Below, one piece after another: positions 19,412 through 28,824 of a DNA stretch of 64,000 nt. The notes under the pieces are model-generated. The model saw only the letters and a list, made by a program, of their open reading frames with translations, was not told where the DNA came from and did no database searches. The stretch is from Pseudomonas pohangensis. Lineage in GTDB: Bacteria > Pseudomonadota > Gammaproteobacteria > Pseudomonadales > Pseudomonadaceae. The first letter of the stretch is position 1. Every line of letters starts with the position of its first letter. Made by a program: the position numbers and the translations under genes. The stretch lies in contig NZ_LT629785.1 in the NCBI RefSeq assembly GCF_900105995.1, forward strand, positions 248,001 to 312,000, written 5' to 3'.

Positions 19412-20416
19412 TCAGGGTCGTACCAGGGTCGGTGATCCAAGGTTGGCCAGACGAATGCTGTTTTGCAGTTGCAGGGCTTCATCCTGAGTGCTGATCGGGC
19501 CCAGGCGAACCCGGTGCAGAACTTGCTGGTTGAGCGTCACCGAGCTGATAAAAACCGGGGCACTGGCTATCTGGCTCAGCTTGTCCTTGAGCAGTTCGGC
19601 AGCGTCCGGATTGGCGAAGGCTCCAGCCTGGAGAAACAGGCCAGACACTGCGAGTGAAGCGTTTTTTTTTGAGTCGATCTGGCTCGGCACTACAGCCGCA
19701 GCATGTTGTTGCGGTGGCGGCGTATAGGTTTCGCCCTGGGCTACCAGCGGGGCGGCGGGAGCCTGTTCCGCAGCCGCTGGGCTCTGGCTGGCCAGCTTTG
19801 GCTGGGCCAGTACCAGTGGTACCGGTCGGCCCTGCTGGGCCCACCACTCCTGCGGGTCGATACCCTCGACCTGTACGCGAGCGGTACCGGTTTCGGCATA
19901 ACCGAGCTTCTTCGCTGCAGCAAAAGACAGATCGATGATGCGGTCGGAGTAGAACGGCCCGCGGTCGTTGACGCGCAACACCACACTTTTGCCGTTTTCC
20001 AGGTTGGTCACGCGCACATAGCTGGGCAAGGGCAGGGTCTTGTGCGCGGCCGTCATGCCGTAGAGGTCGTAGGCTTCGCCGTTGGCCGTGGCCTGACCGT
20101 GGAATTTGGTGCCATACCAGGAGGCGGTGCCGGTGGCGCGGTAATTGCGGGCATCGCTCATCGGATAGTAGGTCTTGCCGAGAACGCTGTAGGGGCTGGC
20201 CTTGTACTTGCCGTAATGCGGCATGGGTACGGCGTCGGGAATACGCGAAACATCCACATCCCACCAGGGGGCGCCATCCCGGTGGGGCTGTGCGTAGTTG
20301 GCCGGGCCGGAGATCTGCTCGCTCGGCGTGACCGGCTCTGGCGCCCGGCTGCTGGTGCAGCTGGCCAGCAGCAGGCCAAGCAAACTCAGGGCTGTGAGGC
20401 GAGCGGCACCTTGCAT
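19412..20416 (-). CDS. rlpA: Septal ring lytic transglycosylase RlpA (lipoprotein)
   Basis: RlpA cleaves stem-peptide-free glycan strands at the division site. The 334-aa protein starts with a lipoprotein signal (LLLASC, lipidated Cys20). It has the double-psi beta-barrel domain (about 100-190: TASWYGTKFHGQATANGEAY, LRVNDRGPFYSDRIIDLS), a linker rich in Ala/Pro/Gln and a C-terminal SPOR domain (about 255-334) that binds denuded glycan. ATG 20416 shares one base with the mltB stop (TGATG), showing coupling. Confidence 0.95.
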   Translation of the reverse strand: MQGAARLTALSLLGLLLASCTSSRAPEPVTPSEQISGPANYAQPHRDGAPWWDVDVSRIPDAVPMPHYGKYKASPYSVLGKTYYPMSDARNYRATGTASWYGTKFHGQATANGEAYDLYGMTAAHKTLPLPSYVRVTNLENGKSVVLRVNDRGPFYSDRIIDLSFAAAKKLGYAETGTARVQVEGIDPQEWWAQQGRPVPLVLAQPKLASQSPAAAEQAPAAPLVAQGETYTPPPQQHAAAVVPSQIDSKKNASLAVSGLFLQAGAFANPDAAELLKDKLSQIASAPVFISSVTLNQQVLHRVRLGPISTQDEALQLQNSIRLANLGSPTLVRP

Positions 20417-21435
20417 CAAGGGGTTCCTTTGGCTTGCAGAATGGCTTCCGACAGCTGATATACCGCCATGGCGTACATCGGGCTGCGGTTGTAGCGGGTG
20501 ATTGTGTAGAAATTTGGCAGGCCTAGCCAGTATTCCACGCCTTCGGCGCCGTCGAAACGGAAGGCGGTGACTTTCAGATCATCGGCCACCGGGGTGTTGC
20601 TGTTCCAGCCCAGGGCATGTAGCTGGCCCATGGTCAGCTGTGGATCAATGCCCGCGGTCAGACCCTGATCAACCTGATCGCCCTGAACGGTGGCGCGACT
20701 GACCACTTCACCGCCCTGAGTCCAGCCGTGTTGCTTGAAGTAGTTGGCAACACTGCCGATGGCATCGGTCGGGTTGTTCCAGATATCGATATGGCCATCA
20801 TTGTCGAAGTCCACGGCGTAGGCGCGGAAGCTGCTCGGCATGAACTGTGGCAGGCCCATGGCGCCGGCATAGGAGCCGGTGAGCACCAGCGGATCAAGCT
20901 GTTCCTGACGCGCCAGCAGCAGGTACTCCTTGAGTTGCTGGCAGAAGAACGGGGCGCGCGGCGGGTAATCGAAGCACAGGGTGGACAGGGCATCGATCAC
21001 CCGCCAGCTGCCGGTGTTGCCGCCGTAGAGGGTTTCAACGCCGATAATGGCGACGATGGTCTGTGCCGGTACGCCGTATTCCTGCTCGGCGCGGGCCAGT
21101 GCCTCGGCGTGCTTCTGCCAGAAGCTGACGCCTTTGTTGATGCGCGCACTATTGAGGAAGATCGGCCGGTAATCCTTCCACGGCTTGGTTTTTTCTGCCG
21201 GGCGGGATATTGCGTCGAGAATCGCCTGTTTGCGCTCGGCGCCGGCGAAGACGGCAGTCAGCTGTTCTTCGGCAAAGCCGTGCTCGCTGGTCATTTCACT
21301 GATCAGGGCACTGACCTGCGGTGCGTTCTGATAATCGGCGGCCATTGCATCGCTACCCAGCAGCAGGGCAATACAGATTGCCGGGGTGTCGCGTCGCAGC
21401 GCGCGCGGTAGCTTCGTTATAAAACGCATTCTCAT
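20416..21435 (-). CDS. mltB: Membrane-bound lytic murein transglycosylase B
   Basis: The 339-aa SLT-B family enzyme cleaves the MurNAc-GlcNAc bond with 1,6-anhydro formation. The catalytic Glu is in IIGVETLYGGNTG, and GAMGLPQFMPSSFRAYAVDFD and HIDIWNNPTDAIGSVANYFKQHGW are family signatures. The N-terminus has a hydrophobic signal (ICIALLLGSDAMA) without a lipobox Cys, so it may be periplasmic rather than a lipoprotein. ATG 21435 shares one base with the rodA stop (TAATG). ATG 21429 is an alternative. Confidence 0.94.
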   Translation of the reverse strand: MRMRFITKLPRALRRDTPAICIALLLGSDAMAADYQNAPQVSALISEMTSEHGFAEEQLTAVFAGAERKQAILDAISRPAEKTKPWKDYRPIFLNSARINKGVSFWQKHAEALARAEQEYGVPAQTIVAIIGVETLYGGNTGSWRVIDALSTLCFDYPPRAPFFCQQLKEYLLLARQEQLDPLVLTGSYAGAMGLPQFMPSSFRAYAVDFDNDGHIDIWNNPTDAIGSVANYFKQHGWTQGGEVVSRATVQGDQVDQGLTAGIDPQLTMGQLHALGWNSNTPVADDLKVTAFRFDGAEGVEYWLGLPNFYTITRYNRSPMYAMAVYQLSEAILQAKGTP

Positions 21436-22580
21436 TAGACCTGGGCAATCCATTTTCGATGGGTGTGAATCGACATCAATATCCCGAAGCTGCTCAGCAG
21501 GGTCACCAGCGAGGTCCCGCCATAACTGATAAAGGGTAGTGGTACGCCCACTACCGGCAGCAAACCGCTGACCATGCCGATGTTAACAAACACGTAGACG
21601 AAGAAGGTCATGGTCAGGCCACCAGCCAGCAGCTTACCAAAGAGTGTCTGCGCCTGGGCGGTGATCACCAGGCCGCGGGCAATCAACAGCAGATAGACGA
21701 TCAGCAGCAGGCAGATGCCGACCATGCCGAACTCCTCGCCGAGCACGGCAATGATAAAGTCCGTGTGGCTTTCCGGCAAAAAGTCCAGATGGGACTGGGT
21801 GCCTTGCAGCCAGCCTTTGCCCCACACGCCACCCGAGCCGATGGCCGCTTTAGACTGGATGATGTTCCAGCCGCTGCCCAGCGGGTCGCTTTCCGGGTCG
21901 AGGAAGGTGAGGATGCGTTTCTGCTGGTACTCGCGCAGCACGAAAAACCACATGCCGACACAGATCGGCCCCAGCGCACCGACAGCCCCGATGATCCAGC
22001 GCCACTGCAGACCGGCCATGAACAGGACGAAGGCGCCCGAGGCCATTACCAGCAGCGAGGTGCCCAGATCCGGCTGCAGCAGGATCAGCACGAAGGGAAT
22101 GCCGATCAACAGCAGGGTCACCACGATGTGCTTCAGCTTGGGCGGCAGGCTGCGCTTGGACAGATACCAGGCGATGGTCGCCGGCATGATGATCTTCATG
22201 AATTCCGAGGGCTGAAAGCGGATGCCGCCGCCCAGATTGATCCAGCGGGTGGCGCCCATGGCGGTATGTCCGGCCAGCTCGACTGCCAGCAACAGGCCTA
22301 CGCCGCCTATATAGGCCAGCGGTACCCAGCGCGCCATGAAGCGCGGCTCAAGCTGGGCAATGACAAACATTGCCAGCAGGCCGAGCCCGAATGAACCAGC
22401 CTGCTTGGTCAGCATCTCCCAGTGTTTGCCACTGGCCGAGTACAGGATGAACAGGCTGGCAGCGGCCAGCGTCAGCAGGATCAGCAGTAGCCAGCCGTCG
22501 ATATGCAGTTTCTGCAGCAGGCTGGCACGCCGGCGCAAGACGTCTTCGGTTGAAAAGCTGCGGTCGAAGTTGCCATTCAT
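21435..22580 (-). CDS. rodA: Rod-shape peptidoglycan glycosyltransferase RodA
   Basis: RodA polymerises glycan strands in the elongasome as the partner of PBP2. The 381-aa SEDS protein has about 10 TM helices. Visible family blocks are FQPSEFMKI, LQPDLGTSLLV, GWNIIQSKAAIGSGGVWGKG, FLPESHTDFI and PFISYGGTSLV. The catalytic Asp is expected in the large loop containing LPESHTDFIIA. Its start overlaps the mrdA stop by 4 nt. Confidence 0.97.
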   Translation of the reverse strand: MNGNFDRSFSTEDVLRRRASLLQKLHIDGWLLLILLTLAAASLFILYSASGKHWEMLTKQAGSFGLGLLAMFVIAQLEPRFMARWVPLAYIGGVGLLLAVELAGHTAMGATRWINLGGGIRFQPSEFMKIIMPATIAWYLSKRSLPPKLKHIVVTLLLIGIPFVLILLQPDLGTSLLVMASGAFVLFMAGLQWRWIIGAVGALGPICVGMWFFVLREYQQKRILTFLDPESDPLGSGWNIIQSKAAIGSGGVWGKGWLQGTQSHLDFLPESHTDFIIAVLGEEFGMVGICLLLIVYLLLIARGLVITAQAQTLFGKLLAGGLTMTFFVYVFVNIGMVSGLLPVVGVPLPFISYGGTSLVTLLSSFGILMSIHTHRKWIAQV

Positions 22581-24481
22581 GGTGCGGGACTCTTTGGCGC
22601 GGCGGCTGGGTCGATGACTGGTGTGTCACGGTACTCGGCCTTGAGCTGGCCCTGGTCGTCCAGCAACCAGGCATCCAGCACGGCCTTGGCCACCGGCGCC
22701 GCTACGCCGGAGCCGGATTCGCCGTTCTCGACCATCACTGCCACGACGATTTGCGGATCAGCGGCCGGTGCGTAGGCGATAAACAGCGCGTGATCGCGGT
22801 GGCGCTCCTGCACTTTCGAGCGATCATATTTCTCACCCTGCTTGATCGCCACGACCTGCGCCGTACCGCTTTTACCGGCCATGCGATAGGCCGCCGTGGC
22901 GCCCACCTTGCCGGCTGTACCGCGGGGGCCGTGCATTACCTGTTCCATGCCGAAGCGCGAGTAATCCCAGAACTTCGGATCACGCAGCACAATATCCGGC
23001 ATCGGATTGCTATCGACAGGGGTGTGGTCGCCAACGGTTTTCGCCAGATGCGGACGGATCCACTTGCCGCGGGTGGCCATCAGGGTGGTTGCCTGCGCCA
23101 GCTGCAGCGGCGTGGTCTGCATATAGCCCTGGCCGATACCGAGAATCAGCGTTTCACCCGGATACCAGGGCTGGTTGTAGCGCGCGCGCTTCCAGTCTTT
23201 TGACGGCATCAGTCCGGCGGATTCTTCGAACATGTCCAGGGATACCCGTTGGCCGATGCCGAAGCGGCTCAGGTAGTCGTGCAGCCGGTTGATGCCGAGC
23301 CGGTGCGCGACATCGTAGAAGTAGGTGTCGTTGGAGCGCATGATCGCCCATTCGAGGTCGACCGAGCCGTCACCGCTGCGATTCCAGTTGCGGTACTTGT
23401 GGCTGTGCCCGGGCAGCTGGTAGAAGCCCGGGTCGTATACCCGGGTAGACGGAGTGATGACGCCGGCATCCAGACCGGCGGTGGCGACCATCGGTTTGAT
23501 GGTCGAACCGGGCGGATACAGGCCGCGCAGCACCCGGTTGAACAGCGGCCGGTCAATCGAGTCGCGCAATTCCTTGTAGGCATTGAAGCCGATGCCGGTG
23601 ACGAACGGGTTGGGGTCGAAGCCGGGCTCGCTGACCATCGCCAGCACGTCGCCGGTCTGCGGCTGGATGGCGACCACGGCACCGCGTCTGCCGGCCAGCG
23701 CTGCTTCGGCGGCTGCCTGCAGGCGGGAGTCGATGGTCAGGTGGATATCCATGCCGGCGATCGGGTCGGTACGCTTGAGTACGCGTAATATGCGACCGCG
23801 CGCGTTGGTTTCGACTTCCTCGTAACCGACCGTGCCGTGCAGTTCATCCTCGTAGAAGCGCTCGATACCGGTCTTGCCGATGTGGTGCGTGCCGCTGTAG
23901 TTGACCGGATCAACTTTCTTCAGCTCATTCTCGTTGATGCGGCCGACATAACCGACCGAGTGGGAATAACTGGCCCCTTGCGGATAATGCCTGACCAGGC
24001 GCGCGCTGACCTCTACGCCGGGCAGGCGGAACTGGTTGACGGCGATCCGGCCAATCTGTTCTTCGGTGAGCTCGAACTGGATCGGCACCGGCTCGAAGGG
24101 GCGGCGGCCCTGCTTCATGCGCTTGTCATACAGCGCGCGTTCTTCGTCGCTCAGCTCCAGCACTTCGGTCAGGGTGTCGAGGATCTCCGGCCAGTCCTTG
24201 GCCCGCTCGCGGGTCACGGTGAGACTGAAGCTGGGGCGGTTGTCGGCAATGATCAGGCCGTTGCGGTCGTAGATCAGCCCGCGGATCGGCGGGATCGGCT
24301 GTACGTGGACGCGGTTGTTTTCCGACAGCGTGGAGTGCTGCTCGAATTGCACCACCTGCAGGAAGTACATGCGCGCCACCAGCGCGGCGCTCAGCAGCAG
24401 GACCAGTAACGCACCGGCAAAGACCCGCCGACGCACCAGGAGGCCGTCTTTTTCGTGGTCTTTAAGCTGGATATGCGGCAT
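22577..24481 (-). CDS. mrdA: Penicillin-binding protein 2 (transpeptidase)
   Basis: PBP2 cross-links peptidoglycan during cell elongation together with RodA. The 634-aa protein has one N-terminal TM helix (about 19-40), a PBP dimerisation domain (about 60-230) and a transpeptidase domain. The active site is S326-T-I-K329 (GSTIKPM), with the SxN motif in IMRSNDTYFYDVA and the KSG motif in MAGKSGTAQVVA. Length and motif order are normal for the family. Confidence 0.97.
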   Translation of the reverse strand: MPHIQLKDHEKDGLLVRRRVFAGALLVLLLSAALVARMYFLQVVQFEQHSTLSENNRVHVQPIPPIRGLIYDRNGLIIADNRPSFSLTVTRERAKDWPEILDTLTEVLELSDEERALYDKRMKQGRRPFEPVPIQFELTEEQIGRIAVNQFRLPGVEVSARLVRHYPQGASYSHSVGYVGRINENELKKVDPVNYSGTHHIGKTGIERFYEDELHGTVGYEEVETNARGRILRVLKRTDPIAGMDIHLTIDSRLQAAAEAALAGRRGAVVAIQPQTGDVLAMVSEPGFDPNPFVTGIGFNAYKELRDSIDRPLFNRVLRGLYPPGSTIKPMVATAGLDAGVITPSTRVYDPGFYQLPGHSHKYRNWNRSGDGSVDLEWAIMRSNDTYFYDVAHRLGINRLHDYLSRFGIGQRVSLDMFEESAGLMPSKDWKRARYNQPWYPGETLILGIGQGYMQTTPLQLAQATTLMATRGKWIRPHLAKTVGDHTPVDSNPMPDIVLRDPKFWDYSRFGMEQVMHGPRGTAGKVGATAAYRMAGKSGTAQVVAIKQGEKYDRSKVQERHRDHALFIAYAPAADPQIVVAVMVENGESGSGVAAPVAKAVLDAWLLDDQGQLKAEYRDTPVIDPAAAPKSPAP

Positions 24482-24517
24482 TGATCAGGCCCGGTTGATG
24501 CATTTCGTTGAAGCGCA

Positions 24518-24985
24518 TTACTTGTGGTACGGATGGCCGGACAACAGGGTCCAGGCCCGATAAATCTGCTCGCCGACCAGTATCCGCACCAGCGGGTGCG
24601 GCAGGGTCAGCGCCGAGAGTGACCAGCGCTGTTCGCTGCGCGCACAGACTTCAGGTGCCAGTCCTTCCGGGCCGCCGACCATCAGGTTGACGTTGCGCGC
24701 CTCCAGGCGCCAGCGCTCCAGCTCGCGCGCCAGCTGCTCGGTACTCCAGGCACGCCCTTCGACCTCGAGGGTGACAATCCGTTCCCCCGGCTGCACTTTG
24801 GCCAGCATCGCCTCGCCTTCCTGGCGCATCATCCGCGTCACATCGGCATTCTTGCCGCGGGTGGTCAGCGGAATTTTCACCAGTTCCAGTGGCAACTCGG
24901 CGGGCAGGCGGCGGGCATACTCCTGCCAGCCCTGCTCAACCCAGCCTGGCATCTTCGAACCGACCGCAATCAGGCGGATACGCAT
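24518..24985 (-). CDS. rlmH: 23S rRNA pseudouridine-1915 N3-methyltransferase
   Basis: RlmH is a SPOUT-fold enzyme methylating m3-Psi1915 of 23S rRNA. With ATG 24985 the protein is exactly 155 aa, the family length. It starts MRIRLIAVGSKMPGWVEQGW and ends with the knot region NLMVGGPEGLAPEV and SLSALTLPHPLVRILVGEQIYRA. It lies between rsfS and mrdA, as in most gammaproteobacteria. Confidence 0.96.
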   Translation of the reverse strand: MRIRLIAVGSKMPGWVEQGWQEYARRLPAELPLELVKIPLTTRGKNADVTRMMRQEGEAMLAKVQPGERIVTLEVEGRAWSTEQLARELERWRLEARNVNLMVGGPEGLAPEVCARSEQRWSLSALTLPHPLVRILVGEQIYRAWTLLSGHPYHK

Positions 24986-25000
24986 GGGCAACCCCGGGCC

Positions 25001-25360
25001 TTATTCCTGTTCGGGGCTGTGCTGGGCGCGGCTCTGTTCGGCACCCTGCCAGAGGCGCTCGAGATCATAGAACTGGCGCGTGGCGACCTGCATCACGTGC
25101 ACCACGATATCGCCGAGGTCGAGCAGGGCCCATTCGCCGCCGTCCAGCCCTTCGCTGCCGAGCGGACGCACGCCCTGCGCCTTGACCTTCTCCATGACGT
25201 TTTCGACCAAGGCTTTAACCTGGCGGCTGGAGGAGCCGCTGGCAATCACCATGAAGTCGGTGATGCTGGTCTTGCCGCGCACGTCGATGGTGGTGATGTC
25301 CTGGGCTTTCAGGTCTTCCAGTGCGGCTACTGCAATCTGGACCAGTTGTTCGCTTTGCAT
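25001..25360 (-). CDS. rsfS: Ribosome silencing factor
   Basis: RsfS binds ribosomal protein uL14 and blocks subunit joining in starvation. The 119-aa protein carries the DUF143 core (DITTIDVRGKTSITDFMVIASG, GEWALLDLGDIVVHVM). ATG 25360 is preferred because GAGGAAG lies 6 nt upstream; an ATG at 25375 would place that ribosome site inside the gene. The C-terminal tail is Gln/Glu rich and variable. It lies between nadD and rlmH in the same operon. Confidence 0.95.
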   Translation of the reverse strand: MQSEQLVQIAVAALEDLKAQDITTIDVRGKTSITDFMVIASGSSSRQVKALVENVMEKVKAQGVRPLGSEGLDGGEWALLDLGDIVVHVMQVATRQFYDLERLWQGAEQSRAQHSPEQE

Positions 25361-25378
25361 TAAGTACTTCCTCATGAA

Positions 25379-26023
25379 TCAGTTTGGCGCCCGGTATAGG
25401 CGGTGCGCATGGATATAGCTGAGAACGCTGTCGGGCAGCAGAAAGCGGGCGGAGCGGCCGCTGGCCAGCAGTTGGCGAATCTGCGTCGCCGAAATCGCCA
25501 GCGGGGTCTGCCAGACGAAGGCAATCTTGCCGCCGGGGCCGTCGAGCAGTTGTGGGCCGGTGACGCTGCGGGCCGCGATCAGGTCGCGCAGCACTTCCGG
25601 TGCTTCGGCATCGGCGTCCGGGCGTTGCAAAACCACCAGATGGCAATGGTTCAGCAGTTCCTCCCAGCGCTGCCACTCCGGCAGGCCGCAGAAAGCATCC
25701 CAGCCCAGCAGCAGAAACAGTTGGGTGGGTGCCGGCAGCTCGCGGCGCAGGGACTCCAGGGTGTCGATGGTCCAGGACGGGGTTTCCCGCAGCAGCTCGC
25801 GATCATCCACGCTCAGCCCGCTGACGCCCACGGTCGCCGCCCTGACCATGGCCAGGCGCTGTGCTGCGGAGACTTGCGGCGTGTCGCGATGGGGCGGGCG
25901 GGCGCTGGGGATCAGTTTCAGCTCGTTCAGTTGCAGCGTTTCGGCAACTTCCACGGCTGCGCGCAAATGCCCGAAGTGAATCGGGTCAAAGGTGCCGCCG
26001 AGAATACCGATACGCTGGCCCAT
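25379..26023 (-). CDS. nadD: Nicotinate-nucleotide adenylyltransferase
   Basis: NadD makes deamido-NAD from nicotinate mononucleotide and ATP. The 214-aa protein opens with GILGGTFDPIHFGHLRAA (nucleotidyltransferase G-G-T-F-x-P-x-H-x-x-H motif) and has the ISATQIRQLL signature near the C-terminus. Its ATG directly abuts the proA stop. Confidence 0.96.
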   Translation of the reverse strand: MGQRIGILGGTFDPIHFGHLRAAVEVAETLQLNELKLIPSARPPHRDTPQVSAAQRLAMVRAATVGVSGLSVDDRELLRETPSWTIDTLESLRRELPAPTQLFLLLGWDAFCGLPEWQRWEELLNHCHLVVLQRPDADAEAPEVLRDLIAARSVTGPQLLDGPGGKIAFVWQTPLAISATQIRQLLASGRSARFLLPDSVLSYIHAHRLYRAPN

Positions 26024-27292
26024 TCAGGCGTTCTGGCCGCGCAGCTGACCGTCGCCAAGCACCACATATTTTTCGCAGGTCAGGCCTTCCAGGCCGACCG
26101 GGCCGCGGGCGTGCAGTTTGTCGGTGGAAATGCCGATCTCGGCGCCCAGACCGTATTCGAAGCCGTCGGCAAAGCAGGTCGGGGTATTCAGCATCACCGA
26201 GCTGGAATCGACCTCGGCGAGAAAGCGCCGGGCCTGGCCCTGATGTTCGGTGACGATGGCGTCGGTGTGATGCGAGCCGTACTGGTTGATGTGCTCGATG
26301 GCCGCATCCAGATCATCGACCACCCTGATCGAGAGGATGGGCGCCAGGTACTCGCTGCGCCAGTCTTCCTCGGTCGCGGCAAGCGCATCGATCAGTGCGC
26401 AGCTGCGTTCGCAGCCACGCAGCTCGACGCCTTTGGCGCGCAGGCGGTCGGCCATGGCGGGGAGAAAGGCGGCGGCCACCGACTGGTCGACCAGCAGGGT
26501 TTCCATCGCGCCGCAGATGCCGTAGCGGTAGGTCTTGGCGTTGAAGGCGATGTCTTGCGCCTTGGCCAGATCGGCATGCGCGGCGACATACACATGGCAG
26601 ATGCCGTCCAGATGCTTGATCACCGGCACCCGGGCGTCGCGGCTGATGCGCTCGATCAGGCCCTTGCCGCCACGCGGCACGATCACGTCAACGAATTCGG
26701 GCATGCTGATCAGCGCGCCGACGGCGGCGCGGTCGGTGGTTTCCACCACTTGCACCACGGCGGCGGGCAGACCGGCGGCGGCCAGGCCCTGCTGGATGCA
26801 GGCGGCAATCGCCCGGTTGGAATGAATCGCCTCGGAACCACCGCGCAAAATGGTCGCATTGCCGGATTTCAGGCACAGGCTGGCGGCATCGATGGTCACG
26901 TTGGGCCGTGACTCGTAGATGATGCCGATCACGCCCAGCGGCACGCGCATCTTGCCGACCTGAATGCCCGAGGGGCGAAAACTCATGTCACGGATGGCGC
27001 CGACCGGGTCACTCAGGCCGGCGACCTGACGCAGGCCTTCGATCATGCCGTCAATACGCGCCGGAGTAAGTGCCAGACGATCGAGCAGCGCCGGCTCCAG
27101 ACCATTGCGCTGGCCGGCATCCAGATCCAGCTGGTTGGCCTGGCTCAGGCTGGCGCGTGCAGCATCCAGCGCCGTGGCGATGGCCAGCAGGGCCCGGTTT
27201 TTCTGCCCGGTACTGGCGCGGGCAATCACCCGTGCAGCCGTGCGGGCGGCCTGGCCGATGCGGGTCATGTAGTCGTGGACTGACTCGGTCAT
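26024..27292 (-). CDS. proA: Glutamate-5-semialdehyde dehydrogenase
   Basis: ProA reduces gamma-glutamyl phosphate to glutamate semialdehyde in proline synthesis. It has 422 aa, the normal length. The catalytic Cys is in YRYGICGAMETLLVD; PLGVIGIIYESRPNVT and LRGGSEAIHSN are cofactor-region blocks. It is the first gene of the long minus-strand run. proB is not nearby. Confidence 0.96.
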   Translation of the reverse strand: MTESVHDYMTRIGQAARTAARVIARASTGQKNRALLAIATALDAARASLSQANQLDLDAGQRNGLEPALLDRLALTPARIDGMIEGLRQVAGLSDPVGAIRDMSFRPSGIQVGKMRVPLGVIGIIYESRPNVTIDAASLCLKSGNATILRGGSEAIHSNRAIAACIQQGLAAAGLPAAVVQVVETTDRAAVGALISMPEFVDVIVPRGGKGLIERISRDARVPVIKHLDGICHVYVAAHADLAKAQDIAFNAKTYRYGICGAMETLLVDQSVAAAFLPAMADRLRAKGVELRGCERSCALIDALAATEEDWRSEYLAPILSIRVVDDLDAAIEHINQYGSHHTDAIVTEHQGQARRFLAEVDSSSVMLNTPTCFADGFEYGLGAEIGISTDKLHARGPVGLEGLTCEKYVVLGDGQLRGQNA

Positions 27293-27327
27293 GGTCTTGA
27301 AGTCTTGCCGTGGGAAAAAAGGGGCTG

Positions 27328-27333
27328 ATTATA
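27328..27333 (-). promoter_or_regulatory. Candidate -10 box for the proA operon
   Basis: A perfect TATAAT is found on the minus strand about 36 nt upstream of the proA start. The -35 region is poor, so strength is uncertain. Confidence 0.45.
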
Positions 27334-27504
27334 GCCATTGCGCGCCTGTCAGCCCAGCATTCTCCGGCGGGCGGCGTACTTGTCGGGCTCTGCCTGCGAG
27401 ATTTCTGCCGGATAACCGGTGCTTTGTTAAGATCATGCCGCACGGCAAGCAGCCTATGGCAGCCGGGTTTTGACCTGATCGGCAACAATGGAAGGGAATT
27501 GCAG

Positions 27505-28821
27505 ATGAGCGACTGGCTCGGTGTATGGGCGCTATGGCTGGAGGCTCACCCGCAATGGCTGGGTCTGGCCATCTGGCTGGTGGCCTGTACCGAATGCCTG
27601 GCGATTGCCGGCCTGCTGATGCCCGGTACCGTGTTGCTGTTTGCCCTGGCAGTACTCGCCGGCAGTGGCGTGCTGACACTCTGGCAGACGCTGTTGCTGG
27701 CTTTTCTGGGTGGTTTTGCCGGCGATCTGCTGTCCTACCTGCTGGGTCGCTGGCAACATCAGAGCATCCGCCGGCTGCCCTATTTGCGCGAGCATCCGCA
27801 ATGGCTGGCCGCGGCAGAAAAGTATTTTCAGCGCTACGGAGTGATCAGCCTGCTGGTCGGCCGCTTCATTGGTCCGTTGCGCCCGCTGTTGCCGATGGTC
27901 GCGGGTATGCTGGATATGCCCTTCGTGCGCTTTGTGCTGGTCAGTCTGCTGGCATCGGCTGGCTGGTCGGTGGCCTATCTGTTGCCCGGCTGGAGTGCCG
28001 GGGCGGCGCTGCGTCTGCCTCTGCCGCCGGGATTCTGGCTGCAGGCGGCGGTGGTTTTCAGCGCTATTGCCGTGTTGATCGGGCTGGCGGTGCAGGGCAG
28101 CCTGCGCGGGATGCGGCGAATTTCGCAACTGGCTGCCGGGCTGAGTCTGCTGGTGTTGTGTGCTCTGCTGCTGGGCTGGCCGCGACTGGCGGCGCTGGAT
28201 CACGGGCTGCTGGAGCTGCTGCAGTCGGCGCGCAGCGAGCATCTGGATCGCTGGCTGGTGCTGGTCACCGGAATGGGCGATAGCCGGGTGCAGCTGGTCG
28301 CCGGAGCACTGCTGCTGGCGCTTTTGCTGTGCTTCCGGCAGCGCCGGGAGGCAGTCTTTGCCGTCGCCTGTCTGGGCCTCACGGCACTGCTGGTCAGCTT
28401 GCTGAAGAATCTGTTGGAGCGACCAAGGCCGCAGGTGCTGCTGGAGCCATTGCATTCTTTCAGCCTGCCCAGCGGGCACAGTTCAGCATCCTTCGTATTC
28501 TTCCTGGTGCTGGGGGTGCTGGCCGGACGCGGGCAGCCACCGCGCTGGCGCATTACCTGGCTGCTGCTGGCGGGTTTGCCGGCTGTGGCGATCGCTTCGT
28601 CGCGGGTCTATCTGGGGGTGCACTGGCCGACCGATGTGCTGGCCGGCGGGTTGCTGGCGGGCGCCGTGTGCGCTGCCTGTCTGGCGCTGGTGCAGCACAG
28701 GGAAAGCCTGCCGCCGCTGCCGGCCAGGCTCTGGTGGTTGTTGCTGCCGCTATTGCTGCTGCTGTTTACGGTTTACGGCTTGTGGCATTTGCCGGCGGCC
28801 ATGGCGCTGTACCAGCGGTAA
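27505..28821 (+). CDS. DedA-PAP2 fusion membrane protein (phosphatase)
   Basis: The 438-aa inner-membrane protein joins a DedA/SNARE-associated domain (about 1-200) to a C-terminal PAP2 phosphatase domain (about 235-400). DedA features include ECLAIAGLLMPGTVLL and the RYGVISLLVGRFIGPLRPLLP stretch with its key Arg residues. The PAP2 motifs are complete: K-x6-RP (KNLLERPRP), PSGH and SR-x5-H-x3-D (SRVYLGVHWPTD). DedA proteins flip undecaprenyl phosphate or phospholipids, and PAP2 enzymes dephosphorylate lipid pyrophosphates. A coupled lipid carrier recycling role is plausible. ATG 27505 has GAAGGGA upstream; the frame is open further but without a ribosome site. Confidence 0.9.
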   Translation: MSDWLGVWALWLEAHPQWLGLAIWLVACTECLAIAGLLMPGTVLLFALAVLAGSGVLTLWQTLLLAFLGGFAGDLLSYLLGRWQHQSIRRLPYLREHPQWLAAAEKYFQRYGVISLLVGRFIGPLRPLLPMVAGMLDMPFVRFVLVSLLASAGWSVAYLLPGWSAGAALRLPLPPGFWLQAAVVFSAIAVLIGLAVQGSLRGMRRISQLAAGLSLLVLCALLLGWPRLAALDHGLLELLQSARSEHLDRWLVLVTGMGDSRVQLVAGALLLALLLCFRQRREAVFAVACLGLTALLVSLLKNLLERPRPQVLLEPLHSFSLPSGHSSASFVFFLVLGVLAGRGQPPRWRITWLLLAGLPAVAIASSRVYLGVHWPTDVLAGGLLAGAVCAACLALVQHRESLPPLPARLWWLLLPLLLLLFTVYGLWHLPAAMALYQR

Positions 28822-28824
28822 GTC

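Noticed and set aside
25403..26911. 502-codon plus-strand ORF over nadD and proA
   Set aside because: It crosses two well-supported minus-strand genes and has low-complexity composition.
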